NCBI RefSeq assembly: GCF_000508185.1
Contig: NZ_AYOY01000155.1
Span: 1 to 41,599 of the forward strand
Length of the DNA stretch: 41,599 nt
From: Sphingobium sp. C100
GTDB taxonomy: Bacteria; Pseudomonadota; Alphaproteobacteria; Sphingomonadales; Sphingomonadaceae
Direction: 5' to 3'
The translations under genes and the position numbers were made by a program. Shown here piece by piece: positions 17,230 to 28,268 of the stretch. Each line of letters starts with the position of its first letter. The first letter of the stretch is position 1. The notes under the pieces were generated by a model. That model was not told the DNA's origin, searched no databases, and saw nothing but the letters and a program-made list of their open reading frames with translations.

Positions 17230-17736
17230 GTGGCGACCGAGCTGTACGACCTGACCGTGCCCGTTTTCATCCGGGGCCTCAACATCCTGTCAGCGCTGCT
17301 GGAGAAAGGCGCCGCCTTTGCCGCGGAGAAGGGCATCGACCCCGCGACCCTGACCGATGCCCGGCTGATCGAGGACATGAACCCGCTGACGGCGCAGATC
17401 CAGTCCGCCTGCGACACGGCCAAGGGCACGGTGACGCGACTGGGCGAACTGGAGCCGGTGGCGATGGCCGATACCGAGCAGACGTTCGAGGACATGCAGG
17501 CGCGGATCGCGCGGACCATCGCCCTGCTGGAAGCGGTGCCGCGCGATCGGATCGACGGGCGCGAGGATGCGACCGTGGTGCTCAAGGTGCCGGGTGGTGA
17601 AATCCCCTTCACCGGGCGCAGCCATGTGCTGACCTTCTCGCTGCCCAATTTCTATTTCCATGTCGGCATCGCCTATGCGCTGCTGCGCAAGGCCGGTGTG
17701 CCGCTGGGCAAGCTCGACTATCTCGGCGGGATCTAA
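17230..17736 (+). CDS. DUF1993 family protein
   Basis: A 168-residue protein. The start is probably the GTG at 17230, 7 nt after AGGAG; the ATG at 17224 is only 1 nt from that site. The opening LYDLTVPVFIRGLNILSALL and the C-terminal SLPNFYFHVGIAYALLRKAG match the DUF1993 family. The fold may resemble DinB-like four-helix bundles, but no full set of metal ligands is evident. No signal peptide is seen, so it should be cytosolic, unlike the two genes before it. It starts 10 nt after the propeller gene's stop and is very likely in the same operon. Function unknown. Confidence 0.85.
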   Translation: MATELYDLTVPVFIRGLNILSALLEKGAAFAAEKGIDPATLTDARLIEDMNPLTAQIQSACDTAKGTVTRLGELEPVAMADTEQTFEDMQARIARTIALLEAVPRDRIDGREDATVVLKVPGGEIPFTGRSHVLTFSLPNFYFHVGIAYALLRKAGVPLGKLDYLGGI

Positions 17737-17793
17737 GGGTTTTTCGCGCGGGCGTCGGGAGAGAATACCGCCTCTTTCGCGCCTGCGTGCAGT

Positions 17794-18309
17794 TTATCCC
17801 GCGATCAGGCGAATATAGGCGCTGGCGACCCAGCCGCTGACGCAAGGGCCGTCATAGGGCTGCTTGCTCTCCACGGGGGATGACACGCCGCAATCGACGG
17901 CGTCCGTTCCATTGTCCGGCGCCGACGCTGGCCCTGCGCCTACCGCTGCCGGCGGAACGACCACGCCCAGCCATTTCTGGTCGATGCTGCGGGTGCAGAC
18001 ATAGGCCCGCCCGCCCTCTGCCAGGCGCGCAACCTCCTGCGCTTCGGCGAAGGGAGCGGCCCGCACGGCCAGTCCCGCGCCACCGGCCCGCGTCACCTGC
18101 CCCATCGCGCCACAGGCGTCGAGGCGCGACCCGTCCTCGCCAATCGTCACGGGTCGGGCCAGCGTGGATTCGATCCGGCTTTCCGGCACATCTTCCCGCG
18201 GCGCGCCGACGACGGAACTGTTGGGCAGTTCCTCATAGACATCATTGCGCTTCGAACAGGCGACGAGCGAGAAAAGGGGGAGCAGCATCAGGGCCAGGAC
18301 GGTGCGCAT
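17794..18309 (-). CDS. Lipoprotein with SH3-like domain
   Basis: A 171-residue protein with a lipoprotein signal (MRTVLALMLLPLFSLVAC; lipobox LVAC, Cys18). Residues about 70-110 read like a bacterial SH3 domain (GLAVRAAPFAEAQEVARL then WLGVVV), with a C-terminal GWVASAYIRL that would close the domain. Several Cys residues besides the lipobox Cys suggest disulfides. Bacterial SH3 lipoproteins often bind peptidoglycan or envelope proteins. It diverges from gyrB with only 86 nt between the coding starts. No paralogue is seen in the window. Envelope location is well supported, function is not. Confidence 0.8.
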   Translation of the reverse strand: MRTVLALMLLPLFSLVACSKRNDVYEELPNSSVVGAPREDVPESRIESTLARPVTIGEDGSRLDACGAMGQVTRAGGAGLAVRAAPFAEAQEVARLAEGGRAYVCTRSIDQKWLGVVVPPAAVGAGPASAPDNGTDAVDCGVSSPVESKQPYDGPCVSGWVASAYIRLIAG

Positions 18310-18365
18310 GGAAAGCCTGATAGACCGGGCCGGGGCCGGGGGGAAGACGCCATGTTTCGCTTTAG

Positions 18366-20903
<2,538 letters not shown>

Positions 20904-20906
20904 GGT

Positions 20907-21476
20907 GTGACGGACGCGGATCGGCCTCGCTGTCTCTGGGCGCAGGGCGATCCGCTCTACAGCGCCTATCATGACGAGGAATGGGGCGTGCCGCAGCGCG
21001 ATTCGCGGATGCTCTGGGAAATGTTGATGCTGGAGGGGTTTCAGGCCGGCCTCTCCTGGATCACAATCTTGCGCAAGCGCGAGGGGTTTCGCGCCGCCTT
21101 CGCCGGTTTCGATCCTGACACGGTGGCGGCGTTCGGCGTGGGCGATGTCGAGCGGCTGATGGGCGATCCCGGCATCGTGCGGGCGCGGGCGAAAATCGAG
21201 GCGACGATCATGGGCGCGCGCATATTTTGCGCGATGCGCGAGGCAGGGGAGGATTTTGCCGCTTATGCCTGGTCCTTCGTCGATGACCGGCCGGTCCAGG
21301 GCGACGGTGTGACCGTGCCAGCCCATACGCCCCTGTCCGCCGCCATTTCCAAGGATATGAAGGCGCGTGGCTTCAAATTTGTCGGGCCGACCATCGTCTA
21401 TGCCTGGATGCAGGCGACGGGCATGGTGAATGACCATGCCACGACCTGTTTCCGCCGGAGCCCGCTGGCGGCATGA
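20907..21476 (+). CDS. tag: DNA-3-methyladenine glycosylase I
   Basis: A 189-residue base-excision repair glycosylase that removes 3-methyladenine from alkylated DNA. The family signatures are CLWAQGDPLYSAYHDEEWG at residues 9-27 and LEGFQAGLSWITILRKRE at about residues 43-60. The zinc site is predicted from the N-terminal Cys9 and His22 and the C-terminal NDHATTCF. The start is GTG, 4 nt after the gyrB stop, so it is almost certainly cotranscribed with gyrB. Its stop overlaps the next gene's ATG (ATGA). The length is typical. Confidence 0.95.
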   Translation: MTDADRPRCLWAQGDPLYSAYHDEEWGVPQRDSRMLWEMLMLEGFQAGLSWITILRKREGFRAAFAGFDPDTVAAFGVGDVERLMGDPGIVRARAKIEATIMGARIFCAMREAGEDFAAYAWSFVDDRPVQGDGVTVPAHTPLSAAISKDMKARGFKFVGPTIVYAWMQATGMVNDHATTCFRRSPLAA

Positions 21477-21988
21477 GGCAGGCGGGCTGGCTTTTGGCGC
21501 CTGCCCTGCTCACCGCCTGCGGAGACACGCCACCTGCCGGCAACGACGCCGCGCCTGTGAAGGCCCCTATCACAGCGCCTGTCGCACCCGTTATGAACGA
21601 CAGCGAACCCGACACATCCACGCCGCCGCCCCTGCCCGCGTCCAGGCCCAAGCCATTGGTTTCACGTGAAACACATGCGCCGTCGGTCGCCGAGCCGGAT
21701 TATCGCGCGATCGGGACCGAGCCCTTCTGGGCGGTGACGGTGCGAGGATCGATCGCGACGCTGGAGCGGCCGGACAAGCCGCCGATGCGCTTTACCGTGC
21801 ACGCGAGCCAGGACCGGCGCACGCTTCGCTATCAGGGCGATGGCTTCACCATGACGGTGAGCGAAGGACCATGCAGCGACGGGATGAGCGACGCCATCTG
21901 GTCCGACCGGGTGCAGATCAGCTTCGGGCAAGGCACGCTGAAAGGGTGTGGCGGCGTGCGCGACGACCTGTGGGAAAATCGTCCCTGA
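21473..21988 (+). CDS. Lipoprotein of the COG3650 type
   Basis: A 171-residue protein with a lipoprotein signal (MRQAGWLLAPALLTAC; Cys16) followed by a Pro/Ala-rich linker to about residue 75. A compact C-terminal domain starts at about residue 78. The segment IGTEPFWAVTVRG is the recurring signature of COG3650-type envelope proteins, and two Cys residues near the end (GPCSDGMSD and KGCGGVRDD) may form a disulfide. It overlaps tag by 4 nt, so gyrB-tag-lipoprotein is one translationally coupled run. A near-perfect parS site lies inside the linker coding region (encoding VSRET), which may explain some of that sequence. Function unknown. Confidence 0.8.
   Translation: MRQAGWLLAPALLTACGDTPPAGNDAAPVKAPITAPVAPVMNDSEPDTSTPPPLPASRPKPLVSRETHAPSVAEPDYRAIGTEPFWAVTVRGSIATLERPDKPPMRFTVHASQDRRTLRYQGDGFTMTVSEGPCSDGMSDAIWSDRVQISFGQGTLKGCGGVRDDLWENRP
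21658..21673. promoter_or_regulatory. parS: parS site (ParB-binding), inside lipoprotein gene
   Basis: The 16-mer GGTTTCACGTGAAACA matches the bacterial parS consensus TGTTTCACGTGAAACA at 15 of 16 positions and contains a perfect 14-bp palindrome (21659-21672). It is in the coding sequence of the COG3650-type lipoprotein. It lies about 15 kb from parB, apart from the other three good sites at 38-41 kb. Confidence 0.85.
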
Positions 21989-22031
21989 TCGTCCTGTGGA
22001 AGGTCGGCGTTTAGAAAGGGCGTGCGAAACC

Positions 22032-22772
22032 ATGAGCGACCACCCTGTCCATTCATCCCGTCGCGCGTTGCTGATGGCGACGGGCGCGCTGGCAGCCGCC
22101 GGACTGTCCGGGCCGGCGGCCTCCCAGAGTTTGCGCGAGCCGCCTGTGCCCCCCACGGGGCCGAAAAAGATGCTCGGTATGGTCGTGTTCGAAGGGTTTG
22201 AACTGCTCGACATATTCGGGCCGCTCGAAATGTTCGGCATGATCAACGATCGCATTTCAACGGTGCTGATTGCGGACAAGGCCGGACCGGTGACGAGCCG
22301 CACCGGGCCGGCGACGATCGCGGACGTCAGCTTCGCCGATGCACCCAAGCTGGACATCGTGATGATCCCCGGCGGTTCCGGGACCAGGAGGGAGGTCAAC
22401 AATCCCGCCTTCCTGGAGGCGGTGAAAAACCTGGCGGAAGCGACTCCGCAGGTCGCGACGGTCTGCACCGGGTCGGCCGTTCTGGCAAAAACCGGGCTGC
22501 TCGACGGGGTGAAGGCCACCAGCAACAAAATGGCGTGGCAATGGGCGACGGCCCAGGGCGCCAAAGTGATCTGGCTGCCCAAGGCGCGGTGGGTCGAGGA
22601 TGGAAAATATATCTCGTCGTCCGGGATTTCCGCCGGCATCGACATGGCGCTGGCGCTGATCGCGAAGCTCTATGGCAAGGACATGGCGCATTGGGTGGCC
22701 AATCGCGCCGAATATCGCTGGCATGACGATCCGACCGACGATCCCTTCGCCGCGATGAGCGGGCTGGGCTAG
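22032..22772 (+). CDS. Tat-exported DJ-1/PfpI-family protein (isonitrile hydratase-like)
   Basis: A 246-residue protein. The N-terminus has a twin-arginine signal (SSRRALLMATGALAAAGLSG), predicting a periplasmic location that is unusual for this mostly cytosolic superfamily. The nucleophile Cys is in VATVCTGSAVL (C145). The acidic residue beside it in the fold is probably in FEGFELLD (residues 53-60). FGPLEMFGM and SSSGISAGIDMALALI are typical of the isonitrile hydratase and GlxA-like branch. The reaction is uncertain; relatives include hydratases, deglycases and proteases. The ribosome-binding site is weak (AAAGGG about 13 nt upstream). It follows the lipoprotein gene after 43 nt. Confidence 0.87.
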   Translation: MSDHPVHSSRRALLMATGALAAAGLSGPAASQSLREPPVPPTGPKKMLGMVVFEGFELLDIFGPLEMFGMINDRISTVLIADKAGPVTSRTGPATIADVSFADAPKLDIVMIPGGSGTRREVNNPAFLEAVKNLAEATPQVATVCTGSAVLAKTGLLDGVKATSNKMAWQWATAQGAKVIWLPKARWVEDGKYISSSGISAGIDMALALIAKLYGKDMAHWVANRAEYRWHDDPTDDPFAAMSGLG

Positions 22773-22781
22773 AGTCATTTG

Positions 22782-22805
22782 TTGCCGCATTCTTTTCTGC
22801 GGCAA
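22782..22805. terminator. Short hairpin between convergent genes
   Basis: An inverted repeat of 8 bp (TTGCCGCA at 22782-22789 and TGCGGCAA at 22798-22805) encloses an 8-nt T-rich loop. It lies 10 nt beyond the DJ-1 gene stop and 36 nt beyond the helicase stop. It lacks a clear U-tract on either strand, so termination is only plausible. Confidence 0.35.
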
Positions 22806-22840
22806 ACCGGTTCCCACTTTCCCGCACGATGCTCTGGGCC

Positions 22841-25264
22841 TCAGTCGGCCCGCATCGCTTCGGCCACCAGCGCCTCGGCCTCCATCAGCAGCGCGTCCTC
22901 CGCGGCGCTTTGCGCTACTTGCTCGCGGCCGATCAGGATCAGCACCGGCACCGCCAGCGGGCTGACGCGGTCGAGCGCGATGTGCAGCATCGTCGTCGCA
23001 GCCCGGTCGATCAGGTCGCCCAGCCGCCCCACATCGGTCATGCGCGCGCGGGCGTCGGCCCAGGCGGCCTTGAGCAGCAGATGATCGGGCTGATATTTGC
23101 GCAGCACGTCGTAGATGAGGTCGGTCGAGAACGTGACCTGCCGCCCGGTCTTGCGCTTGCCCGGATGCTGCCGTTCGATCAGGCCGGAGATCACCGCCAC
23201 GTCGCGGAAGGCGCGCTTGAGCAGGCTCGACTGTTCGACCCAGTCGATAAATTCATGGTCGAGAATGTCGGCCGAAAACAGGCTTTGAGGATCAGTGACC
23301 GGCTTCATGCCATAGACCGCCAGCGCATAGTCGTTGGAAACGAAGCCCAGCGGCATCAGCCCCTGGCTCTCCATCCGCCGGGTCAGGAGCATCCCCAGCG
23401 ACTGGTGCGCGTTCCAGCCTTCGAAACTATAGCAGACCAGATAATGGCGGCCTTCATGCGGGAAGGTCTCGATCAACAGCTGACCCGGCTGCGGCAGGGC
23501 GGAGCGTAGCTTCTGCATCTCCAGCCATTCGCGCACATCTTCGGGGAAACGGTGCCAGGCTTCCGGCTCGGCCAGAAAATGCCGCACCCGATCGGCCAGC
23601 CGCGTCGACATCGCCATGCGCGTACCGCCCCAGCTGGGGATGCGCGCCTGCTTCGCTGTCGCACGCACCACCAGGTCGCTGATGTCCACGCGCACCACCT
23701 CCAGCGCCATGCCGGAGAAGAAGAAGCTGTCGCCCGGCCGCAAGGTGGCGGCGAACCCCTCCTCCACCGTGCCCAGCTTGCGGCCATTGGCGAACCGGAC
23801 GGCGAGCGCGGGCTGATCGACGATGATGCCGGCATTCAGCCGATGCTGCTGGACGAAGCGGGGGTGCGACACGCGCCAAAGCACATTGCCTTGGCCGTCC
23901 GCCTCCTGCGTCAGCCGCTTGAAGCGATCATAGGCGCGCAGGGCGTAGCCGCCGCCTTCGATGAAATGCAGCACATGGTCGAACGCCTCCGCCGTCAGGG
24001 CGCTATAGGGGGTGGACGATCGGATTTCGGCCAGCAGGTCTTCGGCGCGGAACGGCCCGGCGCAGGCGAGGCCCATGACATGCTGCGCCAGCACGTCGAG
24101 GCTGCCGGGGCGGAAATCGTCGGCGTCGCGCTCTCCCGCCTCGACCGCATCGAGCGCGGCGCGCGCCTCCAGATATTCGAAGCGATTGCCGGGGATCAGC
24201 ACCGCTTCGCTGGGGCAGTCGAGCCGGTGATTGGCGCGGCCGATGCGCTGGAGCAGGCGCGAGCTGCCCTTTGGCGCGCCCATCTGGATCACGCAGTCGA
24301 CATTGCCCCAATCGACGCCCAGGTCGAGCGACGCGGTGGCGACGAGCGCGCGCAGCTTGCCCGCCGCCATCGCGCTTTCCACCTTGCGCCGCGCCTCGAT
24401 CGACAGGCTGCCATGGTGGATGGCGATGGGCAGGTTGGCGTCATTGGCCGACCAGAGGGACTGAAAAATGAGTTCGGCCAGCCCGCGCGTGTTGCAGAAG
24501 ACCAAAGTCGTCCGGCGCGACTCGATTTCCGCCATGACCTGTTTCGCGGCATATTTGCCCGAATGGCCCGACCAGGGGACGCGCCCTTCCGGGATCAGGA
24601 TGGCGACATTGGGGTCGGCGCCCTGTTCGCCCAGCACCGGCGTCACGACATTGATGTCGCCATCGGGCGCCAGCCAGGCGCGATAGGCGTCGATGTCCGC
24701 CACCGTCGCGGACAGCGCCACCCGGCGCAGCGCCGGATTGATCGCCTGCAACCGCGCCATGGACAGGTTGAGCAAGTCGCCGCGCTTCTGCGTCGCGAAG
24801 GCATGGACCTCATCAACGATCACGGTCTTGAGGTCCGCGAACATGATCGCCGAGTCAGGATAGCTGAGCAGCAAGGAGAGCGATTCGGGCGTGGTGAGCA
24901 AGATCTGCGGCGGCCGGACGCGCTGGCGCGCCTTGCGATCGGACGGCGTGTCGCCGGTGCGCGTTTCGACCCGGATGGGCAGGCCCATCTCCTCGATCGG
25001 GGTGAGCAGGTTGCGCCGCACATCGACCGCCAGCGCTTTCAGGGGCGAGACGTACAGGGTGTGAAGGCCGTCGGCCGGATTTGCGATCAGGTCAGTGAGC
25101 GTCGGCAGGAAGCCCGCGAGCGTCTTCCCCGCCCCGGTCGCCGCGACGAGCAGCGCATGGTCGCCCCGCTGCGCGACATCCAGCATCTCCACCTGATGCC
25201 GCCGCGGCCGCCACCCGCGCGCGGCGAACCAATTGGCAAGGATGGAGGGGAGCGCGGCGGGCAT
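22841..25264 (-). CDS. Lhr-like DEXH-box helicase (ligase-associated DNA damage response type)
   Basis: An 807-residue superfamily 2 helicase. Walker A ATGAGKT is at residues 42-48, DEVH at 151-154, SAT in RVALSATVADIDAYRA at about 180, and the late RecA motif LLQRIGRANHRLD at about residue 340. The length and the C-terminal region (winged helix, then an Lhr-type core ending in LLMEAEALVAEAMRAD) match the helicase family usually encoded with an ATP-dependent ligase, an MBL-fold exonuclease and a phosphoesterase. None of those partners is within this window. It is convergent with the DJ-1 gene and divergent from the antiporter gene, so it is a single-gene unit here. The family is assigned from recall. 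Confidence 0.88.
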   Translation of the reverse strand: MPAALPSILANWFAARGWRPRRHQVEMLDVAQRGDHALLVAATGAGKTLAGFLPTLTDLIANPADGLHTLYVSPLKALAVDVRRNLLTPIEEMGLPIRVETRTGDTPSDRKARQRVRPPQILLTTPESLSLLLSYPDSAIMFADLKTVIVDEVHAFATQKRGDLLNLSMARLQAINPALRRVALSATVADIDAYRAWLAPDGDINVVTPVLGEQGADPNVAILIPEGRVPWSGHSGKYAAKQVMAEIESRRTTLVFCNTRGLAELIFQSLWSANDANLPIAIHHGSLSIEARRKVESAMAAGKLRALVATASLDLGVDWGNVDCVIQMGAPKGSSRLLQRIGRANHRLDCPSEAVLIPGNRFEYLEARAALDAVEAGERDADDFRPGSLDVLAQHVMGLACAGPFRAEDLLAEIRSSTPYSALTAEAFDHVLHFIEGGGYALRAYDRFKRLTQEADGQGNVLWRVSHPRFVQQHRLNAGIIVDQPALAVRFANGRKLGTVEEGFAATLRPGDSFFFSGMALEVVRVDISDLVVRATAKQARIPSWGGTRMAMSTRLADRVRHFLAEPEAWHRFPEDVREWLEMQKLRSALPQPGQLLIETFPHEGRHYLVCYSFEGWNAHQSLGMLLTRRMESQGLMPLGFVSNDYALAVYGMKPVTDPQSLFSADILDHEFIDWVEQSSLLKRAFRDVAVISGLIERQHPGKRKTGRQVTFSTDLIYDVLRKYQPDHLLLKAAWADARARMTDVGRLGDLIDRAATTMLHIALDRVSPLAVPVLILIGREQVAQSAAEDALLMEAEALVAEAMRAD

Positions 25265-25424
25265 CGGGACAGATGTAGGGTGCGTGGGGCGATGGGGGAA
25301 GGCGGGGCGGCAAGCCGGCGCTCGCGAGAAAGCCTTGGCCGGATGGGACGCGGGCGGGAACGGTCCGCCGGACCAAGCGTCCCTATATCCAGGTGATCTG
25401 CTTTCGCCCCTTTAGGAGTTGCCC

Positions 25425-26741
25425 TTGATTCCCTTTCTTTCGGAAGCTGCCGTTCTTGCCGCGGAGGCGCCGAAGATCGAGGAGCATTATTTCGCCATCC
25501 TGTTTGGCCTGGGCGGCATGGTCCTGCTGGTCGCATGGCTGCCGATCCTGCTCAAGCGCCTGCCCCTGTCGCTTCCTATCGTCTGCGTGGCAATTGGCAC
25601 GATCTTGTTCTCGGTGGAGCCTTTCGCAAGCTGGGCTCCCCATCCAGAAAAGACGCCGACCCTGGTCGAACGTGCGACGGAACTCATCGTCATCGTGTCG
25701 CTGATGGGCGCAGGACTCAAGATCGAGCGCGTCGTCGGTTGGAAACGCTGGGGCGTCACCTGGCGACTGCTCAGCATCGCCATGCCGATCACGATCATCG
25801 TGGTGATGCTGGTCGGGCACCAGCTTCTTGGCCTCGGCCTTGCCACTGCCCTGTTGTTTGGCGGCGCGCTCGCGCCGACCGATCCCGTGTTGGCAGGCGA
25901 TGTGCAGATCAAACATGACGAGGATGAAGAGGAAGCCGAAGCGAAGTTCGCCCTGACCAGCGAGGCGGGGCTGAATGACGCGCTGGCCTTTCCCTTTATC
26001 CATCTGGCTGTTGCGATCGCCGCCATGGGCGGCCTTGATATACATATTTTCACCCGCTGGGTGCTTCAGGACGTGCTTTGGAAGTTGACGGCGGGGCTGG
26101 CGGTCGGCGCCGCACTAGGCTGGCTGATCGGGTGGGTCATCTACCGCCTTCCCGATGAAGCCCGCCTGTCGAAAACCGGCGATGGCTTCATCGCGCTCGG
26201 CGCCACGCTGGTTGTGTACAGCGCTGCTGAGTTCGCGCACGGCTATGGTTTTCTTGCCGTCTTCGTCGCCGGGTTGATGATCCGTCGTGCGGCGCAGGGG
26301 CATGACTTCAACAAGCGCCTGCATGATTTCGCGGACGAAGCCGAGCGATTGTTGATGATGTTATTGCTATTGATGTTTGGCGGCATGCTTGCGGCGGGTC
26401 TGCTCAATGGCATCGGATGGAAAGAAATATTGTTCGCCGCGATCATGCTGCTGATAATCCGGCCGCTGGCTGGCTGGATCAGCCTCCTGGGCGTGAAGCG
26501 CCCCCGACTTGAACTTGCGATCATCGCGTTTTTCGGCATCCGAGGCCTGGGGTCGGTCTATTATCTCAGCTACGGCCTCAATCATGGGGCTTTCGAATAT
26601 GAATATAGCCTGTGGGGCACGCTGGGGCTGATCGTGGGCGCGTCAATCCTGATGCACGGGATTCTCGTTACGCCCGCGCTGGATAGGCTCGCCCGCCACT
26701 ATCATAAGATCGGTATCCTCGGCGAAGGGGCGAACAAGTGA
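25425..26741 (+). CDS. Na+/H+ antiporter, CPA1 (NhaP-like)
   Basis: About 438 residues with 12-13 predicted membrane helices. I start at the TTG at 25425, 6 nt after AGGAG; a TTG at 25419 abuts that site. The segment LTSEAGLNDALAFPFIHLAV is the CPA1 ion-binding signature, preceded by an unusually acidic cytoplasmic stretch (KHDEDEEEAEAK). APTDPVLAGD matches the antiporter helix carrying the first Asp. The last helices include FFGIRGLGSVYYLSYGL, also typical. The likely role is Na+ or K+ extrusion in exchange for protons across the inner membrane. It diverges from the helicase gene. Ion specificity cannot be read from sequence. Confidence 0.9.
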   Translation: MIPFLSEAAVLAAEAPKIEEHYFAILFGLGGMVLLVAWLPILLKRLPLSLPIVCVAIGTILFSVEPFASWAPHPEKTPTLVERATELIVIVSLMGAGLKIERVVGWKRWGVTWRLLSIAMPITIIVVMLVGHQLLGLGLATALLFGGALAPTDPVLAGDVQIKHDEDEEEAEAKFALTSEAGLNDALAFPFIHLAVAIAAMGGLDIHIFTRWVLQDVLWKLTAGLAVGAALGWLIGWVIYRLPDEARLSKTGDGFIALGATLVVYSAAEFAHGYGFLAVFVAGLMIRRAAQGHDFNKRLHDFADEAERLLMMLLLLMFGGMLAAGLLNGIGWKEILFAAIMLLIIRPLAGWISLLGVKRPRLELAIIAFFGIRGLGSVYYLSYGLNHGAFEYEYSLWGTLGLIVGASILMHGILVTPALDRLARHYHKIGILGEGANK

Positions 26742-26927
26742 GCCAAGCCTCAGAATTTGGAAAAATGCCCGCGCCTACAAGGGGAATCGGTAAAGATGGG
26801 TTGGAAACATTCATACGCCCCCGCGTAAGATTATGTCGCTGCCCTCTGGCCCCTGCACCCGGTCCTGCGCTACAGTCCGGCCATGACGAGCGGCGCAGCA
26901 GATGCCGCCCCCAAGCAGGAGAATGAC

Positions 26928-28268
26928 ATGCCCGGCGAGACCCCATCCGACCTGTCCGAAGCCGATCTGACCGGCGTGGAGCCGAGCGGCAACCGCCGCC
27001 GCCCCAAGCCGCCGATCATGGAGATTGACGGCCGCAAGCTGAAGCCCGCCACGTTGATGATGGGCCATGGCTATGACCCGACCCTGTCCGAAGGATCGCT
27101 CAAACCCCCGATCTTCCTCACCTCCACCTTCGCGTTCGAAAGCGCGGCGGCGGGCAAGCGGCACTTCGAGGGGGTGACGGGCATCCGTCCCGGCGGTGCG
27201 GAGGGGCTGGTCTATTCGCGCTTCAATGGGCCGAATCAGGAAATTTGCGAGGACCGGTTGTCGGTGTGGGAAGAGGCGGAGGATGCGCTGCTCTTTTCCA
27301 GCGGCATGTCGGCCATCGCCACAACCCTGCTCGCTCTGGTCCAGCCGGGCGATGTGATCGTGCATTCTGCGCCGCTCTATGCCGCGACCGAATCGCTGAT
27401 CGGGCGCATCCTTGGCCGCTTCGGCGTGCAGTGGCTCGATTTTCCCGCAGGCGCCACGCCCGAGGAGATTGGCGCGGTGATCGACCAGGCGAAGGGGCTG
27501 GGCCGCATCGCCATGATCTATCTGGAAAGCCCGGCGAATCCCACCAATGTGCTGGTCGATCTGGACGCGGTGGTCGCGCGGCGCGACTCGGCCTTTGCCG
27601 GGGCGAGCCATGTGCCGCCGATCGCCATCGACAACACCTTCCTCGGCCCGTTGTGGCACAAGCCCCTCGCCCATGGCGCGGACCTGGTCATCTACAGCCT
27701 CACCAAATATGCCGGCGGCCATAGCGATCTGGTCGCGGGCGGGGTGCTGGGCAGCAACGCGCTCATCAACATCATTCGGCTGATGCGCAACACCATCGGC
27801 ACCATCCTCGATCCGCACAGCGCCTGGATGCTGCTGCGGTCGCTGGAGACGCTGGAACTGCGGATGAGCCGGGCGGGCGAGAATGCGGAAAAGGTCTGCG
27901 CCTGGCTGCGCGACCAGCCGCAGGTGGAAAAGGTCGTCTATCTCGGCTTCCCGGAAACAGAACGGCAGGCCGACATCTACCGCCGCCATTGTTCGGGCGC
28001 GGGATCGACCTTCTCGCTCTACCTCAAGGGCGGCGAGGCGGAGGCCTTCGCCTTTCTCGACGCGCTCAAGATCGCCAAGCTGGCGGTCAGTCTGGGCGGG
28101 ACCGAGACGCTGGCCAGCCACCCCGCCGCGATGACCCATTTGTCCGTGCCGGCGGAGCGGAAGAAGGCGCTGGCGATCGGCAATAATATGGTGCGCATCT
28201 CGATCGGCTGCGAGGATGCGGACGACCTGATCGCGGACTTCGCCCAGGCGCTGCGGCAGATCGCATGA
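26928..28268 (+). CDS. Cys/Met metabolism PLP-dependent enzyme (cystathionine gamma-synthase family)
   Basis: A 446-residue fold-type I enzyme. I start at the ATG at 26928, with GGAG 6 nt upstream; an in-frame ATG 45 nt earlier lacks this. The PLP-binding Lys is in YSLTKYAGGHSDLVAGG (K260). YSRFNGPNQEICEDRLS carries the usual Tyr-Ser-Arg contacts and SLGGTETLASHPAAMTH matches the C-terminal signature. An N-terminal extension of about 40 residues is longer than in E. coli MetB. Members do gamma-replacement or beta/gamma-elimination on Cys, homocysteine or Met. The next gene, overlapping by 4 nt, is a 2-hydroxyacid dehydrogenase, which could reduce a 2-oxoacid made by elimination. Synthase versus lyase is undecided. 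Confidence 0.9.
   Translation: MPGETPSDLSEADLTGVEPSGNRRRPKPPIMEIDGRKLKPATLMMGHGYDPTLSEGSLKPPIFLTSTFAFESAAAGKRHFEGVTGIRPGGAEGLVYSRFNGPNQEICEDRLSVWEEAEDALLFSSGMSAIATTLLALVQPGDVIVHSAPLYAATESLIGRILGRFGVQWLDFPAGATPEEIGAVIDQAKGLGRIAMIYLESPANPTNVLVDLDAVVARRDSAFAGASHVPPIAIDNTFLGPLWHKPLAHGADLVIYSLTKYAGGHSDLVAGGVLGSNALINIIRLMRNTIGTILDPHSAWMLLRSLETLELRMSRAGENAEKVCAWLRDQPQVEKVVYLGFPETERQADIYRRHCSGAGSTFSLYLKGGEAEAFAFLDALKIAKLAVSLGGTETLASHPAAMTHLSVPAERKKALAIGNNMVRISIGCEDADDLIADFAQALRQIA

Noticed and set aside
22829..25396. Long frames antisense to the helicase gene (226 and 614 codons)
   Set aside because: Shadow frames; helicase motifs on the minus strand are complete.
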